A DNA stretch of 64,000 nt from the NCBI GenBank assembly GCA_035048485.1, contig CM068581.1:60370393-60434392 (forward strand). Direction: 5' to 3'. Below, one piece after another: positions 24,978 to 36,862 of the stretch. The DNA comes from Pteria penguin (taxonomy: Eukaryota; Mollusca; Bivalvia; Pterioida; Pteriidae). Position numbers and translations under genes: made by a program. How positions within the stretch are numbered: the first letter of the stretch is position 1; every line of letters starts with the position of its first letter. The notes under the pieces are model-generated. The model was given only the letters and a program-made list of their open reading frames with translations, was not told the origin of the DNA and did not search any database.

Positions 24978-25054
24978 AAGTCAAGTTTATTGTTTTTTGT
25001 ATTGGGTTTACATAAAAAAAACACTCCAGTAGTAAGGAACCTTTTTCATTTGAG
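24146..25054. other. no gene; TA microsatellite
   Basis: (TA)n at about 24,947-24,974 and T-rich tracts at 24,590-24,655. Nothing else recognised. Confidence 0.5.
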
Positions 25055-25355
25055 CCGACGTAGCTTAATCGATAAAATGTATGGCCGGTGATAGAGGTCC
25101 TTATCGGAGTAGACGAGATAGGTCTACTTCAAAGACCTCCTACTGCACTGCATAGGCTTTAATTATCAGAGTAGACGAGATAGGTCTACCTCAAAGACCT
25201 CCTACTGCACTGCATAGGCTATAATATCTGTTCAATGCCTGAGACATGTGCAGTGACCATGTACGTGAGTTTATCTGGTGTGACGTAAAAGAAGATTAAA
25301 ACAATGCTTTCATGCTAATCAGAAATAAATAAATAAATAAATAAATAAATAAAGG
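25055..25355 (+). mobile_element. SINE-like element with internal 62-bp duplication and (AAAT)n tail
   Basis: 'gacgtagcttaatcgataaaatg' resembles a degenerate tRNA box A. The end 'gtgacgtaaaagaagattaa' resembles the 3' ends of the SINEs at 31.6 and 47.2 kb, followed by (aaat)n at 25,325-25,353. Between them 'gagtagacgagataggtcta' is part of a 62-bp block present twice in tandem (about 25,102-25,224). Confidence 0.5.
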
Positions 25356-26247
25356 CGATTGATGATTGATTTAATAAGAAAACCCAAACTTAATGTACGA
25401 TATGTATTGAGAATAGCTTCAAATCTTAAAACCTCGATCTACTACCCTTTACTTGAATTGTAAAGTGGTACAGTAATACTTGAGGTTTGATAGGAATCTG
25501 AATATCACGTGTTTATATCTGACCGGAACATTGGTCATTCATTGGTCATTCATGTCGGATGTACACCAACTGATGTCGACATTTCTGTTTAGAACTGTAC
25601 AAACACGTCATACGTAGATTGTGACAAATTTTTCATCAACAAAGTGTTCGGAAACGGATCAGACTTTGAACCATGCATAATGTCAAGACAATATGATAAA
25701 GGTTAAAATAGTCCGAAAGCAGAGGAAACACAAATACAAGAAAAACCAAATAACTGTCGTCTTTTCTTTATGCATGTACAACATTATTACACAAAACTGA
25801 ATGCGTACGTGAACAGCAGAGTTTGTTATTACTCCTGTCCGCTTTAAGCACTTCTTAAATTATGTACATTATTACATCCAGGATTCAGTGATATCATTCA
25901 AAGTAGTATTTTTTAGATCTGAGTTCAAAGAGAAAACATGGTGTCATGCTGATTTGTTATTCATACCTTAGATTAATCATAAATATAAATGGTACATATT
26001 GTTAAAGAAGTGAATTTTTTCACATTGTCGATGAAATTTCAAAATCATATGTAATATAGATCTACAATATTCGGCATCTCCATTATAATTATAGATGTAG
26101 TAAAAAGGATTTTGTACAATTATTAGTTGTAAGTTTCAATACTTGTACATTATAAAATATAACAACATGAAAATTAATTTAGCCTAGGTAACATAAAACG
26201 CCATGTGCATTATTCCAACTCGAGTCAACACCCCCATACAAACATAT

Positions 26248-26287
<40 letters not shown>

Positions 26288-26689
26288 TGTGAAACAACAT
26301 TGATGTAATATCCCCACTTAACACAAAACCAAACCAGAGCTGTCCAAACGGAACAAATACCTCTCGCGATAACAAAGTCAAAGCGTGCAATAATTCGTCC
26401 CTTTATGACAAGACAGTCAAGAATAATCAACATAGTTTGATAGGAAGCTGAACATTGGTGCTTGTTTAGAGAGTCTTGTCACAAGAAATTTACCATAACT
26501 GACCATAAATAGATCAAACAAGAGATATTATCGATGAAAATGGAAGTTCCCTTGTGTATAGATGTAAATACTAAAGTCGCCCAAACTCCTAACGTGGGCA
26601 TATCATACCATTTACATTCGGGTGGAGGCCAGAAGTCCATGGATATATCGCATAATGATACTTACTAGTAATAAGTAGGGAATGACCCT
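25356..26689. other. no gene; (CT)n(GT)n microsatellite
   Basis: A compound microsatellite at about 26,250-26,291 creates spurious minus-strand ORFs. No other feature supported. Confidence 0.5.
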
Positions 26690-27032
26690 AGGGACTCCTG
26701 ACCTTTACCATACAACTTCTTTGGTCATAAGGAATAGGAATAGGAATAGGGCAAAAATTCTGGCTATGTAAGCACTGACCATGTAGATATGACTTTGGTT
26801 CAAGGTCATAGACAACAATTGTGGCAAATGTAATCTCCCGACGTAACAGGAGGAAGCTATGGTCCTGAAAAGAATCCCGGCTATGTGTGCACTGTGACCT
26901 TGACCTTGTAGATATGATTTTGCTTCAAAGTCATGACACATCCTCATGTCATGTACAACAATTATGTAAAATATTATCTCCCTCCAAAGTATAAGGAAAA
27001 AGTTATGGCCCTTACAAGTTTCATGGACAGAC
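26690..27032. repeat. two diverged units related to the ~145-bp tandem family
   Basis: Twice repeated 'ctatgt.agcactg' with gacctt, 'gatatgatttt', 'caaagtcatgacacatcct' and 'gtatgg'-type blocks; the second ends 'atggcccttacaagtttcat' + 'ggacagacga'. Its layout parallels the array at 20.5-23.1 kb. Confidence 0.5.
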
Positions 27033-27938
27033 GACCAGGTTGATTCCTAAATACCCTCAAATTTTGTTTGCAGTGGGTATAATACATGGTATTGAAAAAG
27101 TTTTTCTACATAAAAATGTTTGCAAATGATAAAGACGTCTACAAATAAACTATTCCAATCACTCGGTTATAGAATTGACCATCAACAACTATAATATTTA
27201 ACATGTTATTGTAGTGTAAAAAATAGTTCAGCTTTCTATTTTATTCAGTTTATAATGTATACTGTCTGTAGGTTTATACAACACATACACCTGCTAGAGT
27301 GAAGGATTTGGGATCAGATCAAAACCTGACTCTTTGATAACCTGATTTGTCGTGGTACCTTTTACTGCAAAACATTCCAAGACATGGTTGGAATCAACCT
27401 TAACTTCATCCTTCCCGTCCACATATACTTGCCCAGTATGTATCCCTGCCCTACACAATATCAATACACCTGTTTAAGTTATATCATGTCCAAAATATCC
27501 TGACAAAAAGAGAATTGTGACAAATAGAGCAATAGACCTTCGACCATGTGGATACTGAAACAGTCGCATTGAAGACTTTGTGTAAAGTAAATCCAATATA
27601 TTATTTTTAATTATATCTATGCAGTACCTATGCAGGGTTTAACCTTGAATAATGTACATGTATTGTTATTCATTTGAAAGTACATTTATAATATGCAATG
27701 CAAAATATAATAGAAATGCAATATATGCAAAAATAGATCCAGTGATTAAACTTCATGAATTTATTTTGTAATCAGAAATTATGAGAAAGCTGTTTTATAT
27801 GATTCTGATCAGTTTTGAATTTAGGTGTGTATGGTAAATTGATAAATGATAAATGACAGTGATGCAAGAATGATAATTATGGTAAAACAAACAACTGAAC
27901 TCTGTACTGTAGTATAAGAAAGGAATCCTCTACAATAA
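27033..27938. other. 3' flank of the GPCR gene, no gene seen
   Basis: AT-rich; no exon on either strand recognised. Confidence 0.4.
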
Positions 27939-27944
27939 TTTATT
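27939..27944 (-). promoter_or_regulatory. candidate polyadenylation signal of the GPCR
   Basis: AATAAA on the minus strand, about 37 nt past the stop codon. It would give a very short 3' UTR. Confidence 0.45.
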
Positions 27945-27980
27945 CTCTACAATAAGTGAAACACTGCTCTTCTTAGTATT

Positions 27981-29111
27981 TTATATCTGCGTTGAGTTAT
28001 ACTCGCACCCGGTTTTACCATTAGACGATACCAGAGTATATTCACTCTTTTTACCAGGTAATGTTGCTGAATCACGACGCTTGGTAGCTTTGCATTTTGC
28101 AGATATTCCGAATAACTTTTTCACTTCTTTCCTGAAGTACTGTCCGGTAATATAATAAATGAAAAAATAGCAAGCATAATTGGAAAGGCATATTTCTTCC
28201 ACTATTTTCCTTATTGAAAAGTATATAATGTATATTTGTAAATCATGCGAGTGGGCGCTCAAGTCCACCTTTGGGACAAGTGCCTGACTGGAGTAAACAA
28301 CGGAAGCAGGTAACAGGGTACATATTAGATAAAACGAAACGGAGAGCAGAGTGACCGTTGAAGTAGGATTAGAACTGGTTGGTGCCTGGTGTTGGAGAGT
28401 GACCATTGGCCCGCTTGTGGTCAGCTTTCGGATCTCGATGATGACTAATATGTTAAAGATAAGAACGCAAATTGGAACGACAAAAAAGAGCAGAGTTTCG
28501 GTTGTCAGGGTCCAGATTCGCTCAAATTCCGCTCTCTCTGAATGATAAAGATGTTGACACTTGCCGAATTTTGCGTTGAAAGTCCAGAAGTATATTTGCA
28601 TTAGTGATAAAAGAAGCGAAAATATTCCTAGAAGTAATGAAACGTATGCTGCGCGTCGTACAGTGCAAAATCGTTCTTTTTGAAACGGATGATTTACGGC
28701 AATGTATCTTTCTACAGTAAATGCCAAAACCAGTAATGGTGCAAAATATTGCGGCATTATAACCATTACATTAAACACTTCACAGAAAACTGGCACGTCG
28801 TACGTACTAATGTCCCAAGCAAATGTTAATTCCATCATGATGTGATAAAGCAAGAATATGGTATGAACCACTGCTAACGTACCGACATACACTGCCGAAG
28901 AATTGTTCTTGCGCATGCGCCGACTCATCCATATTCGAACTGCTATTGGGTTGCCGATAAGCCCTACGACATAAAAGATAGGAGACACCACGCGGTCAAC
29001 TGTCAGGACCCAAGGAGCATATTTTTGAAGGAATTCAGCTTGCGTCCTAGGGTTTTCATCTGTTGCCCGTGTTAGGTTGGTAATGTTTTCGAATGCAGTC
29101 GAATTTTCCAT
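27981..29111 (-). CDS. class A (rhodopsin-like) peptide-receptor-type GPCR, orphan
   Basis: 376 residues in one exon, plasma-membrane receptor with extracellular N-terminus. Sequons at N3, N9 and N12. TM1 carries G-N-P-I-A (N1.50 = N54). ICL1 has the R-R-M-R-K-N-N-S-S-A block seen in lophotrochozoan FMRFamide/GPR139-like receptors. C110 and C185 can form the TM3-ECL2 disulfide. TM3 ends E-R-Y (134-136). TM5 P213, TM6 P268, helix 8 F-R (326-327), Ser/Thr-rich tail. Oddities: the TM2 sodium-site Asp is His (H83), CWxP is degenerate, and NPxxY reads Y-F-F-I-Y (315-319). I chose ATG 29111 because the frame further upstream has no other ATG before the acceptor 'ttattctcatttcag' ending at 29116. 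The frame is open across the junction, so 5' exons may extend the N-terminus (see exon entries 36.9-62.1 kb). Ligand unknown. Confidence 0.9.
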   Translation of the reverse strand: MENSTAFENITNLTRATDENPRTQAEFLQKYAPWVLTVDRVVSPIFYVVGLIGNPIAVRIWMSRRMRKNNSSAVYVGTLAVVHTIFLLYHIMMELTFAWDISTYDVPVFCEVFNVMVIMPQYFAPLLVLAFTVERYIAVNHPFQKERFCTVRRAAYVSLLLGIFSLLLSLMQIYFWTFNAKFGKCQHLYHSERAEFERIWTLTTETLLFFVVPICVLIFNILVIIEIRKLTTSGPMVTLQHQAPTSSNPTSTVTLLSVSFYLICTLLPASVVYSSQALVPKVDLSAHSHDLQIYIIYFSIRKIVEEICLSNYACYFFIYYITGQYFRKEVKKLFGISAKCKATKRRDSATLPGKKSEYTLVSSNGKTGCEYNSTQI

Positions 29112-29130
29112 CAAACTGAAATGAGAATAA
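29112..29130 (-). promoter_or_regulatory. splice acceptor before the GPCR exon
   Basis: Minus strand 'ttattctcatttcag|tttgATG'. The pyrimidine-rich run and CAG make a good acceptor. The first exon bases (TTTG) place ATG in frame with any upstream exon that ends in phase 2. Confidence 0.7.
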
Positions 29131-29514
29131 GATAATTTCAAGATTTTAGATACGTGTCGTTAGATTATTTTTCATGCTTACTGTATTGTTCCATTACACC
29201 CAACTCATTTCCTCTTATGACTTTCCTCTAATACAAATGAGATGCAAACCGTGTGAACAAAAATTGTAAGAAAAAAGAGGAGTTACTGGCTCAGTTATGT
29301 GGCAGAAGTCACCATGGAGCTATACAATAAAAATTCTTACTATAGAAATTCATTTTCCTTATTTAAATAAATATACTCATAGAGAAAACATTTTGGCATT
29401 AAATTTTAAAACAGCCTATTGATAAATTTAATATATCTTTATAACTCCAAGAGTAGAATACGAAATGAATTTGTAACTTTAGTACCTTTTCGTGTCACAT
29501 CTAATGAAGATCTG

Positions 29515-29515
<1 letters not shown>

Positions 29516-29546
<31 letters not shown>

Positions 29547-29547
29547 T

Positions 29548-29585
<38 letters not shown>
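29516..29585. repeat. (AAT)n microsatellite
   Basis: Two AAT runs separated by 'tatagt'. Confidence 0.95.
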
Positions 29586-29617
29586 TTGAAATGGACATTA
29601 TAGAAAAAAAGAAGGTT

Positions 29618-29750
29618 TTTTTATAATATCCACGACTGATGACCCTTCAGTCAAACCATTAAATAAGTTAGAATTAGAGGAAAAGAGGAGAAATTTCAAT
29701 TATATACCCCACATGCACAGATACATAAATTCTAGGACTTATTCGAAAAC
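29618..29750 (+). repeat. dispersed repeat, copy 1
   Basis: 'aaaccattaaataagtta', 'ggaaaagaggagaa' and 'atacataaattctag' occur in the same order, inverted, at 39,405-39,525. Family not recognised. Confidence 0.6.
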
Positions 29751-30958
29751 GTTTACAATGATAGGCCATGTTCTATTTCAATATACGGGCGGGTCATCCC
29801 ACACTGACAACAAATGTAACCTTTGCTACCATAAACCCCCATAAATCCAGAATGTATACCTACATTGCAACTCAGAACTCGTTAATTTGTTGAGAACCAC
29901 CCCTCCAATAATTGGTTTCTTTTACTCTATTTAGGGGCGAAGTTAAATCCATTTTCCTTCGAGATTATGTAATAATTATAAAAGTATTCGACGTTTCAGT
30001 TCTACAACGTGTTATAATACACATGATACTTTTAGTAACTATGCTGTGGATCAAATACATGCAAGTTACCCATCACTTAAAAGCACGACAATATGACTAT
30101 AATTACAGTGGTATACATCTGTCGCCAACACTTCAAATGTTGTGTCGACATAACTTTAAGACAAGTCAGGCAAGCTAACGTAACATATGACAAGTTTACA
30201 TAACACGATACCTTTCGACATTACTTTCAACATAACATCATACAAGTCAACATGCTATCCGATGTGGTTATAAATTTCTGACAAGCCAACAAAACAGCGA
30301 ATTTCAGAAAATACTCCACCAATATATGAAAATCTGTGAAGTATAAAATACATATATTACATGGCAGAAATGCATGTCAGGTGGCGTGTTTTACAGCTGC
30401 ACTTTTTAGATTTTTATACCTTTTTGGTTATAGTTTACATTTAAGTCAAGTGAGTAAATAAGCTTTGCTGATATCTGATATATTTTCTTTAAAAACCAAA
30501 ATATGACATAATGCATCTGCTTTATACAACTCTACAGATCAAAACTTAAGATACTTAAATAGAAAATACCGGATGCACTTTTAATGTAAACATAGTAATT
30601 TCGAAACTCCGAGAGCAGCTGATACAATGATTAAGAGTTCGTATTTGATCTTAGTGACGTAGTAGGTCAATAACCTGTATACATGTAAAGAAACATACGA
30701 TTACTGGGATAATGCGACCATTATAAGCATGGTATCAGCACGATACATTGTATGTGTACAGACGATTTGGTGGTCGGAATGTAGTACATACATGCAGGCG
30801 CAGACTTTATGTAATGCCCATGGTAAGGTGGGGCGGAATGTAGGATTCAGGGTTCGATTTATTAGTATGCAATATAAGAACTTTTATTTTTTCCTCTATT
30901 TAAATTTCATCTTAAATTTGGCATTTCCATCAGCGCATATTTTCGTTGTAACATAGTA
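29751..30958. other. no gene seen
   Basis: AT-rich, presumed intron or upstream DNA of the GPCR locus. Only short random ORFs. Confidence 0.4.
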
Positions 30959-32085
30959 ATATGTAATATACGTCCGTCTGTCCGTCCGTGGTCATGCTTT
31001 CCGGACATTTTTTGCCATCTTTCAAGATATTGAGTTTGGTATATAGCTTTATTTCAAGCGGCTCAGTACCAGTTCGAGTTTTGTTACGAATGACCTACTT
31101 TTGACGGATTTATAGCCCTTGGACTTATAAATTTTAAGATTTTTTTTCAGAAATTCATTAAAAATCTAGTTTTTGTCAAAACATTATGAAATTTAGCATG
31201 AAACAAGTAAAATGTACCAACTATCACATATTATACAATTATTGATATCTTTTTCCTCATTTTTGAGAAATTTGTAATTTAAGGAGGGGGTGTTAGAGGG
31301 GGGAGGGGCTTGGACGAAAAAATTTCAATTTTTTTTTAATCAAAAATATTGCATATCTGTTCACTATCCGTTCGCTGTCCATTTTGTCCGGTCCTTTAAG
31401 GTTTATTGTCCGGTATATCTGTTACTTGTCCGGTAGATGCCCGTTGATTTTTGAGGGGCAGGCTTGGTGTAGTGGTTAAGCGCTTGGCTTGCGGTGCCGA
31501 CGATCCGGGCTCGATCCCCTGATTTCGCCGCTATGTTTAAGAGGTTTCTTTCCTCCTGCTTCCATGTCGCGATATAACTGAAAAATTGTTGAAAGCGACG
31601 TAAAACACTAATCATCCAACCAACCGTTGATTTTTGTCAGGTCCTCTACCGTTCGCTGTCCGTTATATCTGTTACTTGTCCGGTAGATCTCCGTTCATTA
31701 GTTTAAAAAAAAAATCGATATATTTTTTTTTTAATTCTTTCAACATATCGTATTTTTGTAGAAGTTACTGCCCTTGGACTTAGAAAATTTAATTAAAATG
31801 ATGGTTTCCGCTCATTATCTCAGTGAAGGTTTGATGGATTCAAATGATATTTGGTATACAGATGTATCAATGTAAGATGCAGGTCAAGTTTGAAGATGGG
31901 TTTGATAACACCATTTTTGCAGGAGTTAATGCCCTTGGACTTATTCCTATGATAAAATGCTATGAAACGCAATTAACCTTGGTAAACGTCAGATGTTTTT
32001 CATGAAACTCATGCCAAATGCGAATTGATCCCGTCCGAATTAAGCAACGGGCGTATTTTGCCACGCTAGGCGTTGCTCTTGGGGT
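30959..32085 (-). mobile_element. dispersed element with CAAGAGCAACGCCTAGCG terminus
   Basis: On the minus strand it begins 'caagagcaacgcctagcg', 'atacgcccg', 'cggacgggatcaat' and ends 'cacggacggacagacgga', like the element at 20.5-23.1 kb. The interior differs and is not an expanded array. A SINE is nested at 31,454-31,623. No ORF. Confidence 0.65.
31454..31623 (+). mobile_element. tRNA-derived SINE with 13-bp target duplication
   Basis: Box A-like 'tggtgtagtggttaagcgc' and box B-like 'gggctcgatcccc' mark a Pol III promoter. The end is 'gcgacgtaaaacactaatca'. It is flanked by perfect 'ccgttgatttttg' at 31,441-31,453 and 31,624-31,636, so the full insertion is delimited. Confidence 0.9.
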
Positions 32086-32814
32086 TTTTTTTTTTTTTGT
32101 TTCTAGAGCATCATATTTTATACGTCACGACAAGTACATAATATGACGTTGGTCCGGTAAGTACTTTTACGCACATTGGAGTGAAATAGAATAAGTATTA
32201 AACTTTACTTGTCATTCTCCATACTTTCTCTCTGAACACTGGTGAAACTAGTCATTACAATGAAACCCAGATTTTTTTTCGTATTTATAGGTATAAAAAA
32301 ACAGAATTAAGAGCTGAAATACCATTGCAAAATATATGTACTCTACTGATACAAAAATTTCAGCGATCAATTATGCTGAACCTATATTTGTATACTACTT
32401 TGTGAAATAAAGTTTCATTCCTACTAAGCTTGCTCTGGAGGACATCTTATAAATCATACTGTCAGTGGGCGTCGTAAAAGAAGATATATAAGTATATATA
32501 TATTTACTATGTTTAGTGATTTATCTTCAGATTATGAAGACAAATTCACACTTATAGTCGACACATTTGCATGCATTATTTCATTAACACAGGGGGCATG
32601 TACCTATATATTGCTCAACACGGAGTAATTTGTAAAGCGGTCGTCATAACTTGTTTTTAATCGTGTTCAGTGGTGTCGTGAAATAAGAAGAAAGTGGTAT
32701 TGGATTAAGGTTTTGAGGGAAAGTGAGAGACAGAGAGAGTAGTCGCAAGAACTAAATATGAAAACAAGAAGAAATCAATGTCATAATCTGCTTTTTAAAT
32801 AAATTTTGGGTGAA
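32086..32814. other. no gene seen
   Basis: T-run at 32,080-32,100, otherwise ordinary AT-rich DNA. Confidence 0.4.
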
Positions 32815-34740
32815 CAAGGAGCCTGGGTAATAAAAAACTGACAGAGATATGAAAAATATTCTAAAAATGTCTTAGTCGCGAAATCAATCATGAAAAAATT
32901 CTATGAAAATGTCAAAATTGGCATTTTCAAACTGCCATAACTTTTAATAGGATAGAGATATCATCAAAAGGAAAACTGTTTTGAATTTGTTTCACTGAGC
33001 TCTATCCAAATACACACACCCAAAGATATGAATACACTGCGAAATTCACTTGGGGTTACTACTATCCCCTGCCCACCCCTAATGAACCATTTTGGGTATA
33101 TTTCCAGTACAAACATTACAGTACTCAAAGAAAAAGTTAAACACATCTGACTCTGCCGTATGACAGAAATCACCACGGAAATGCTAATAATGTAATAATT
33201 TGAAAAAAAAAAACAAACACAACTTGTCACAAGAATATAAAAAAAAGTTTCGATTAAGGTGCAGTTGAAATACGAACTTAGAACGGTCAATTGGTATCAC
33301 AGTAGTCAATCTGTTGGAGTGATTAAACGGTTTAGGGGTCCTTTTTCTCTCTTTCCACAAAAGCAGTATAATGAAAGACCACACATTTAAAAACCCATGA
33401 ATAACCCCCAATATAGAAAGCAATGATCAACAACTTTCTCAAGTTGAGAGGTCATGAAAATGTGTAGTAATGCTGAGTAAGAACAAGATATCAAAAAAAT
33501 TTTAAATCGTCATCAACATGAGTAAACCGTGCTCTGCCGATCTGTAAGTGAGCTCAGCCCCGGGACTGTAAGAGTCCCAACTAACAGTAATAAGGGGAAT
33601 GAGGTTCAGGACCATTTCTCCTTTGAAAAATGTTTCAACAAGGCCCACCATATAGTCCCCACCCGCCTCTTAGTCAGCGTACAGGTTCAAGTAAAAATTT
33701 ATGTATAAGAGTGTAGAAGGGGTCAATACAAGAATTACTGTCCTTTTGATGATCTCTTAGGTCATGTTATTGTACATCACGAAGGCCTTTTACTATTTTG
33801 GAATATGACGAGATAAACTTATTGGAACCTTAGACCCTCTTAAGTTTGTACACAAGATCACCGTAGAAATTGGGATGGGGAATTCCATTGGATACAAAGT
33901 AATATTTCCGATTTTTGTTGAAAGTTCTGAATAGGTCTTAAACGATTTCCGAGGGCTTTTCTAAGTTTTTGATACTTGTAACCCTGAGTTGAAGGTTTCA
34001 ATGTTATTTGTAAATTTTTGTATGAAAGTCAAAAACGTTACTGCAGGCACTGGCAAATCGAAGCAACTGAATTTTATGAATAACATATTATGGGAGTCTA
34101 GTCTAGAAACACCTGTAACCATCCAAATAAGGAAAATTTACAATAGTAAATCTAAAATCGGCATGTTTATCATAGATATTGGTATGAATTTTATTGTTGT
34201 CTTAATGTATAGGTCCAAGAAAAGTGTTGCTGTATCACAAATATTATCTTTGTTTAACCGAAGTTCAGGTGGGTATATGTTAGTGTATATATCTTTCAAA
34301 CTCAGGGTTATCAATAACTAAGATGTCGTCAAGATATATGTAAATGTAACTAGAGGTATCATCCAACATCTCAATGAGGTCAAAACATTTAGATTGTTGA
34401 ATAGAACCCCCGCACAACAATATAGAAACAAATCTGCTATAAGAGGTGCAAAGGTAGTATCCATAGAAATCCCAATTATCTGCTGATAAATCTTGCCATT
34501 AAATTTAAGTAACAAATGTGGTAGGTTTGTTCATGATGGAACTAATGAATAACAAAAGATCACCATGAAAAATTCAGTTTTAACACCCTAATTTTTTCCA
34601 AAGTATTATTTTAGAATACACTAGTCTATTGGAGACAGAATATTTTTTCCACTGTGTGACTGAGCAAGATTATATTTTAGTCAAAATCGGGGCAAATCCC
34701 AGCCTCTACCGCCCCCCCCCCCCCTACCGAACATCAAATC
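32815..34740 (-). mobile_element. Penelope-like retroelement relic, copy B
   Basis: Inverted relative to copy A and similar along its length. It carries IGISMDTTFAPLIADLFLYC (about 34,410-34,470) and, in another frame, the catalytic box Y-L-D-D-I (about 34,322-34,340), here intact. Frame changes lie between the two and stops follow. The G-rich 5' segment ends at the C-run near 34,713-34,727 (plus strand). Confidence 0.7.
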
Positions 34741-34762
34741 AAAAGAGATTTGGCAAATATCT

Positions 34763-35127
34763 ATGTTATGTACGTTGGCCAAGCGCACCATTTATCAGTC
34801 GTTTATATTATTAAATTTGAACTATAATACACTGGCATGGAATTTTTGTGGAGAGCAACGTATAAAAGAAAGGGCTCTTAGGTTTATATACGATAACTTT
34901 AGCAGCACTTATGAAGAACTTTTAGCTATATCTAAACTGCCCTCGCTCAAGGTGAGAAAACTTAGGTCAATAGCAAATGCAAGTTTTTAATATTTTACAT
35001 AATGATTCACCAATGTACTTACAAGATCTTATTTTAATCAAGCAGAACTGTTATTCTTTTAGATACAAAAATAACCATTTCAATGATTTCAGCGCCACCA
35101 AATGCAACCTGACCCCCAGAAAATAAA
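34763..35127 (+). pseudogene. LINE reverse-transcriptase C-terminal relic
   Basis: A-K-R-T-I-Y-Q-S-F-I-L-L-N-L-N-Y, then R-I-K-E-R-A-L-R-F-I-Y-D, L-P-S-L-K-V-R-K-L-R, and after one frameshift near 34,985 V-F-N-I-L-H-N-D-S-P and L-I-K-Q-N-C-Y-S-F-R-Y-K-N. This is the standard order of a CR1-like LINE C-terminus. It ends at TAA before 35,128. Confidence 0.85.
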
Positions 35128-36473
35128 TCTGGTATTGGAATGAAAGGTGAAGTGAATGTGATTGGCGGCACGTCTGGCTTTATTTTGATCATACTGAAAG
35201 TACATTATTGTTGTATGTTCATCGTTTCTTAAAATGCTGCATTCATACATTCTTACAATAGATGCATGTATCTACCTAAAATAAAACACCATGCATCTTC
35301 CCGAACCCATAGCTATAGGTAACGTAACAAAATTATACCATGATAATATGGTCATTTGGCTGTAATACGACACTGACCCCGATCAGAATATAAAGCTCGT
35401 CAGACCATGAAAATATGGACATAGTTAGGATTGACGGACAATCTGAAGTCCTGAGGTCATGTGTATACGTTTATCAAAATTGATGACATTATAGTCAGTG
35501 TACACTCAAAAATAAGAGCAGATGTAGAAAGAAACCGTATGTTAGAGTTATTGTTCTTGCTAAAGGGATGTTCTACTTTAAAAGAAAAAAAGTGTGCAAA
35601 AATAACAATAATTTATATATGATTCAGCCCTACCTACTTGTGCATTTGTACACATGAACATATACTACTCGTGCGACATTAGAACCAGCTGTTGACTTTT
35701 ATGGCGACGAATACTTTTAATCATCTAACAAGCGCCAGATATTTTATTGAGACAGGCTACAATCCAGATTTTTGAAGAGGAGTACAACCATGATTTGGAA
35801 TGAAAGTTTATCTATTTTCAACCCCCCACCCTACACCCTTAAATCATTTTCGGTCTGGGCCGGTCCGGGCTCACCTCTGGATCCGCACACATCAGGCAAT
35901 GTGATGAAATGGTGTTACTGTTTTAAAATTATGATATGATGTCAGAAGCTGTGTATAGTTATCAATTAATAGTGCCGAACATTGCATATGTAAAAAGGTA
36001 CATTCTTGGGAAGTGTAATAATTCTAATATGGTATCATATCAGAAAAATATAGTACCAAACCCATGAAAGTAAAATGTCTGTGGAATTGTTGCATGTAAT
36101 ATTTGAAATCGTTCCGTTTCATGGCCGTAGGAACCGGGGTGCATTTTATGCAGATCACAATTGTTTCATAGGTTGATATCTAATTAATATACCAAATTGT
36201 TTTCATTAAATTATTCTTAACATTCAATAGATTTGCAATCTGATAAGTTGTATTGCAGCAGTATTTATAAATTTGTTCTTTTCTCTCTGAACGTTAATAC
36301 TACAAGTTATTTTCATCGTGCAAAGATAAAAAGTGTTCGGGCTCTGGGAAACATTTACTCATGCAAACATATGCACAATGTCCTGTTTCTCTTGGTGCCT
36401 CTTATTAAAATGACAGGCCCTGAACACCGTTTATCCATGTTTGGGAGGTGGAAATGAGATTATTAACTGTCAT
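35128..36473. other. no gene; MITE-like ends
   Basis: 'ggccgtaggaaccggg' at 36,123-36,138 is the end motif of the MITE family seen at 53.66 kb. Its inverted partner may be 'cttcctacgggcc' at about 36,735. Otherwise nothing supported. Confidence 0.4.
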
Positions 36474-36614
36474 CATTGGCGGACTTTGGCGGATTGCAAC
36501 TCCCATTTGGTCGGAAAATTTACCCCCCATTCCAGACTGAATAGTGGAAAATAGTATTCATGTCAGGCAGCACACACCCCCCCCCCCCTTCAAAAATTTC
36601 TAGGTCCGCCTATG
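36474..36614. mobile_element. MITE-like fold-back
   Basis: Left 'cattggcggac' and right 'gtccgcctatgg' are inverted, with C-runs inside. It may be nested in an older element with 'ggccgtaggaacc' ends (36,123 and about 36,735). Confidence 0.5.
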
Positions 36615-36862
36615 GTCGGTGTCTAGCTCTATGCGATTCAAGAAAGACTCCTTGGCACAAAACGTGGCTTAAAACAGTGGTATCATACTGCAAAGTTTGT
36701 TTTGAGTTTGCCCCCCCCCCCCACTTTTGAATTGCTTCCTACGGGCCTGCGTTTAAAATTGTTACATTTGAAATAATTTCTTTTAAAATCGCCCATTAGA
36801 AATCGTTCCCGCTGAAATCACACGGTTTATAGGAATCAATCAGCTGACGATTTTTACCTTAC

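Noticed and set aside
28351..28545. 64-codon plus-strand ORF
   Set aside because: Antisense shadow of the GPCR coding exon.
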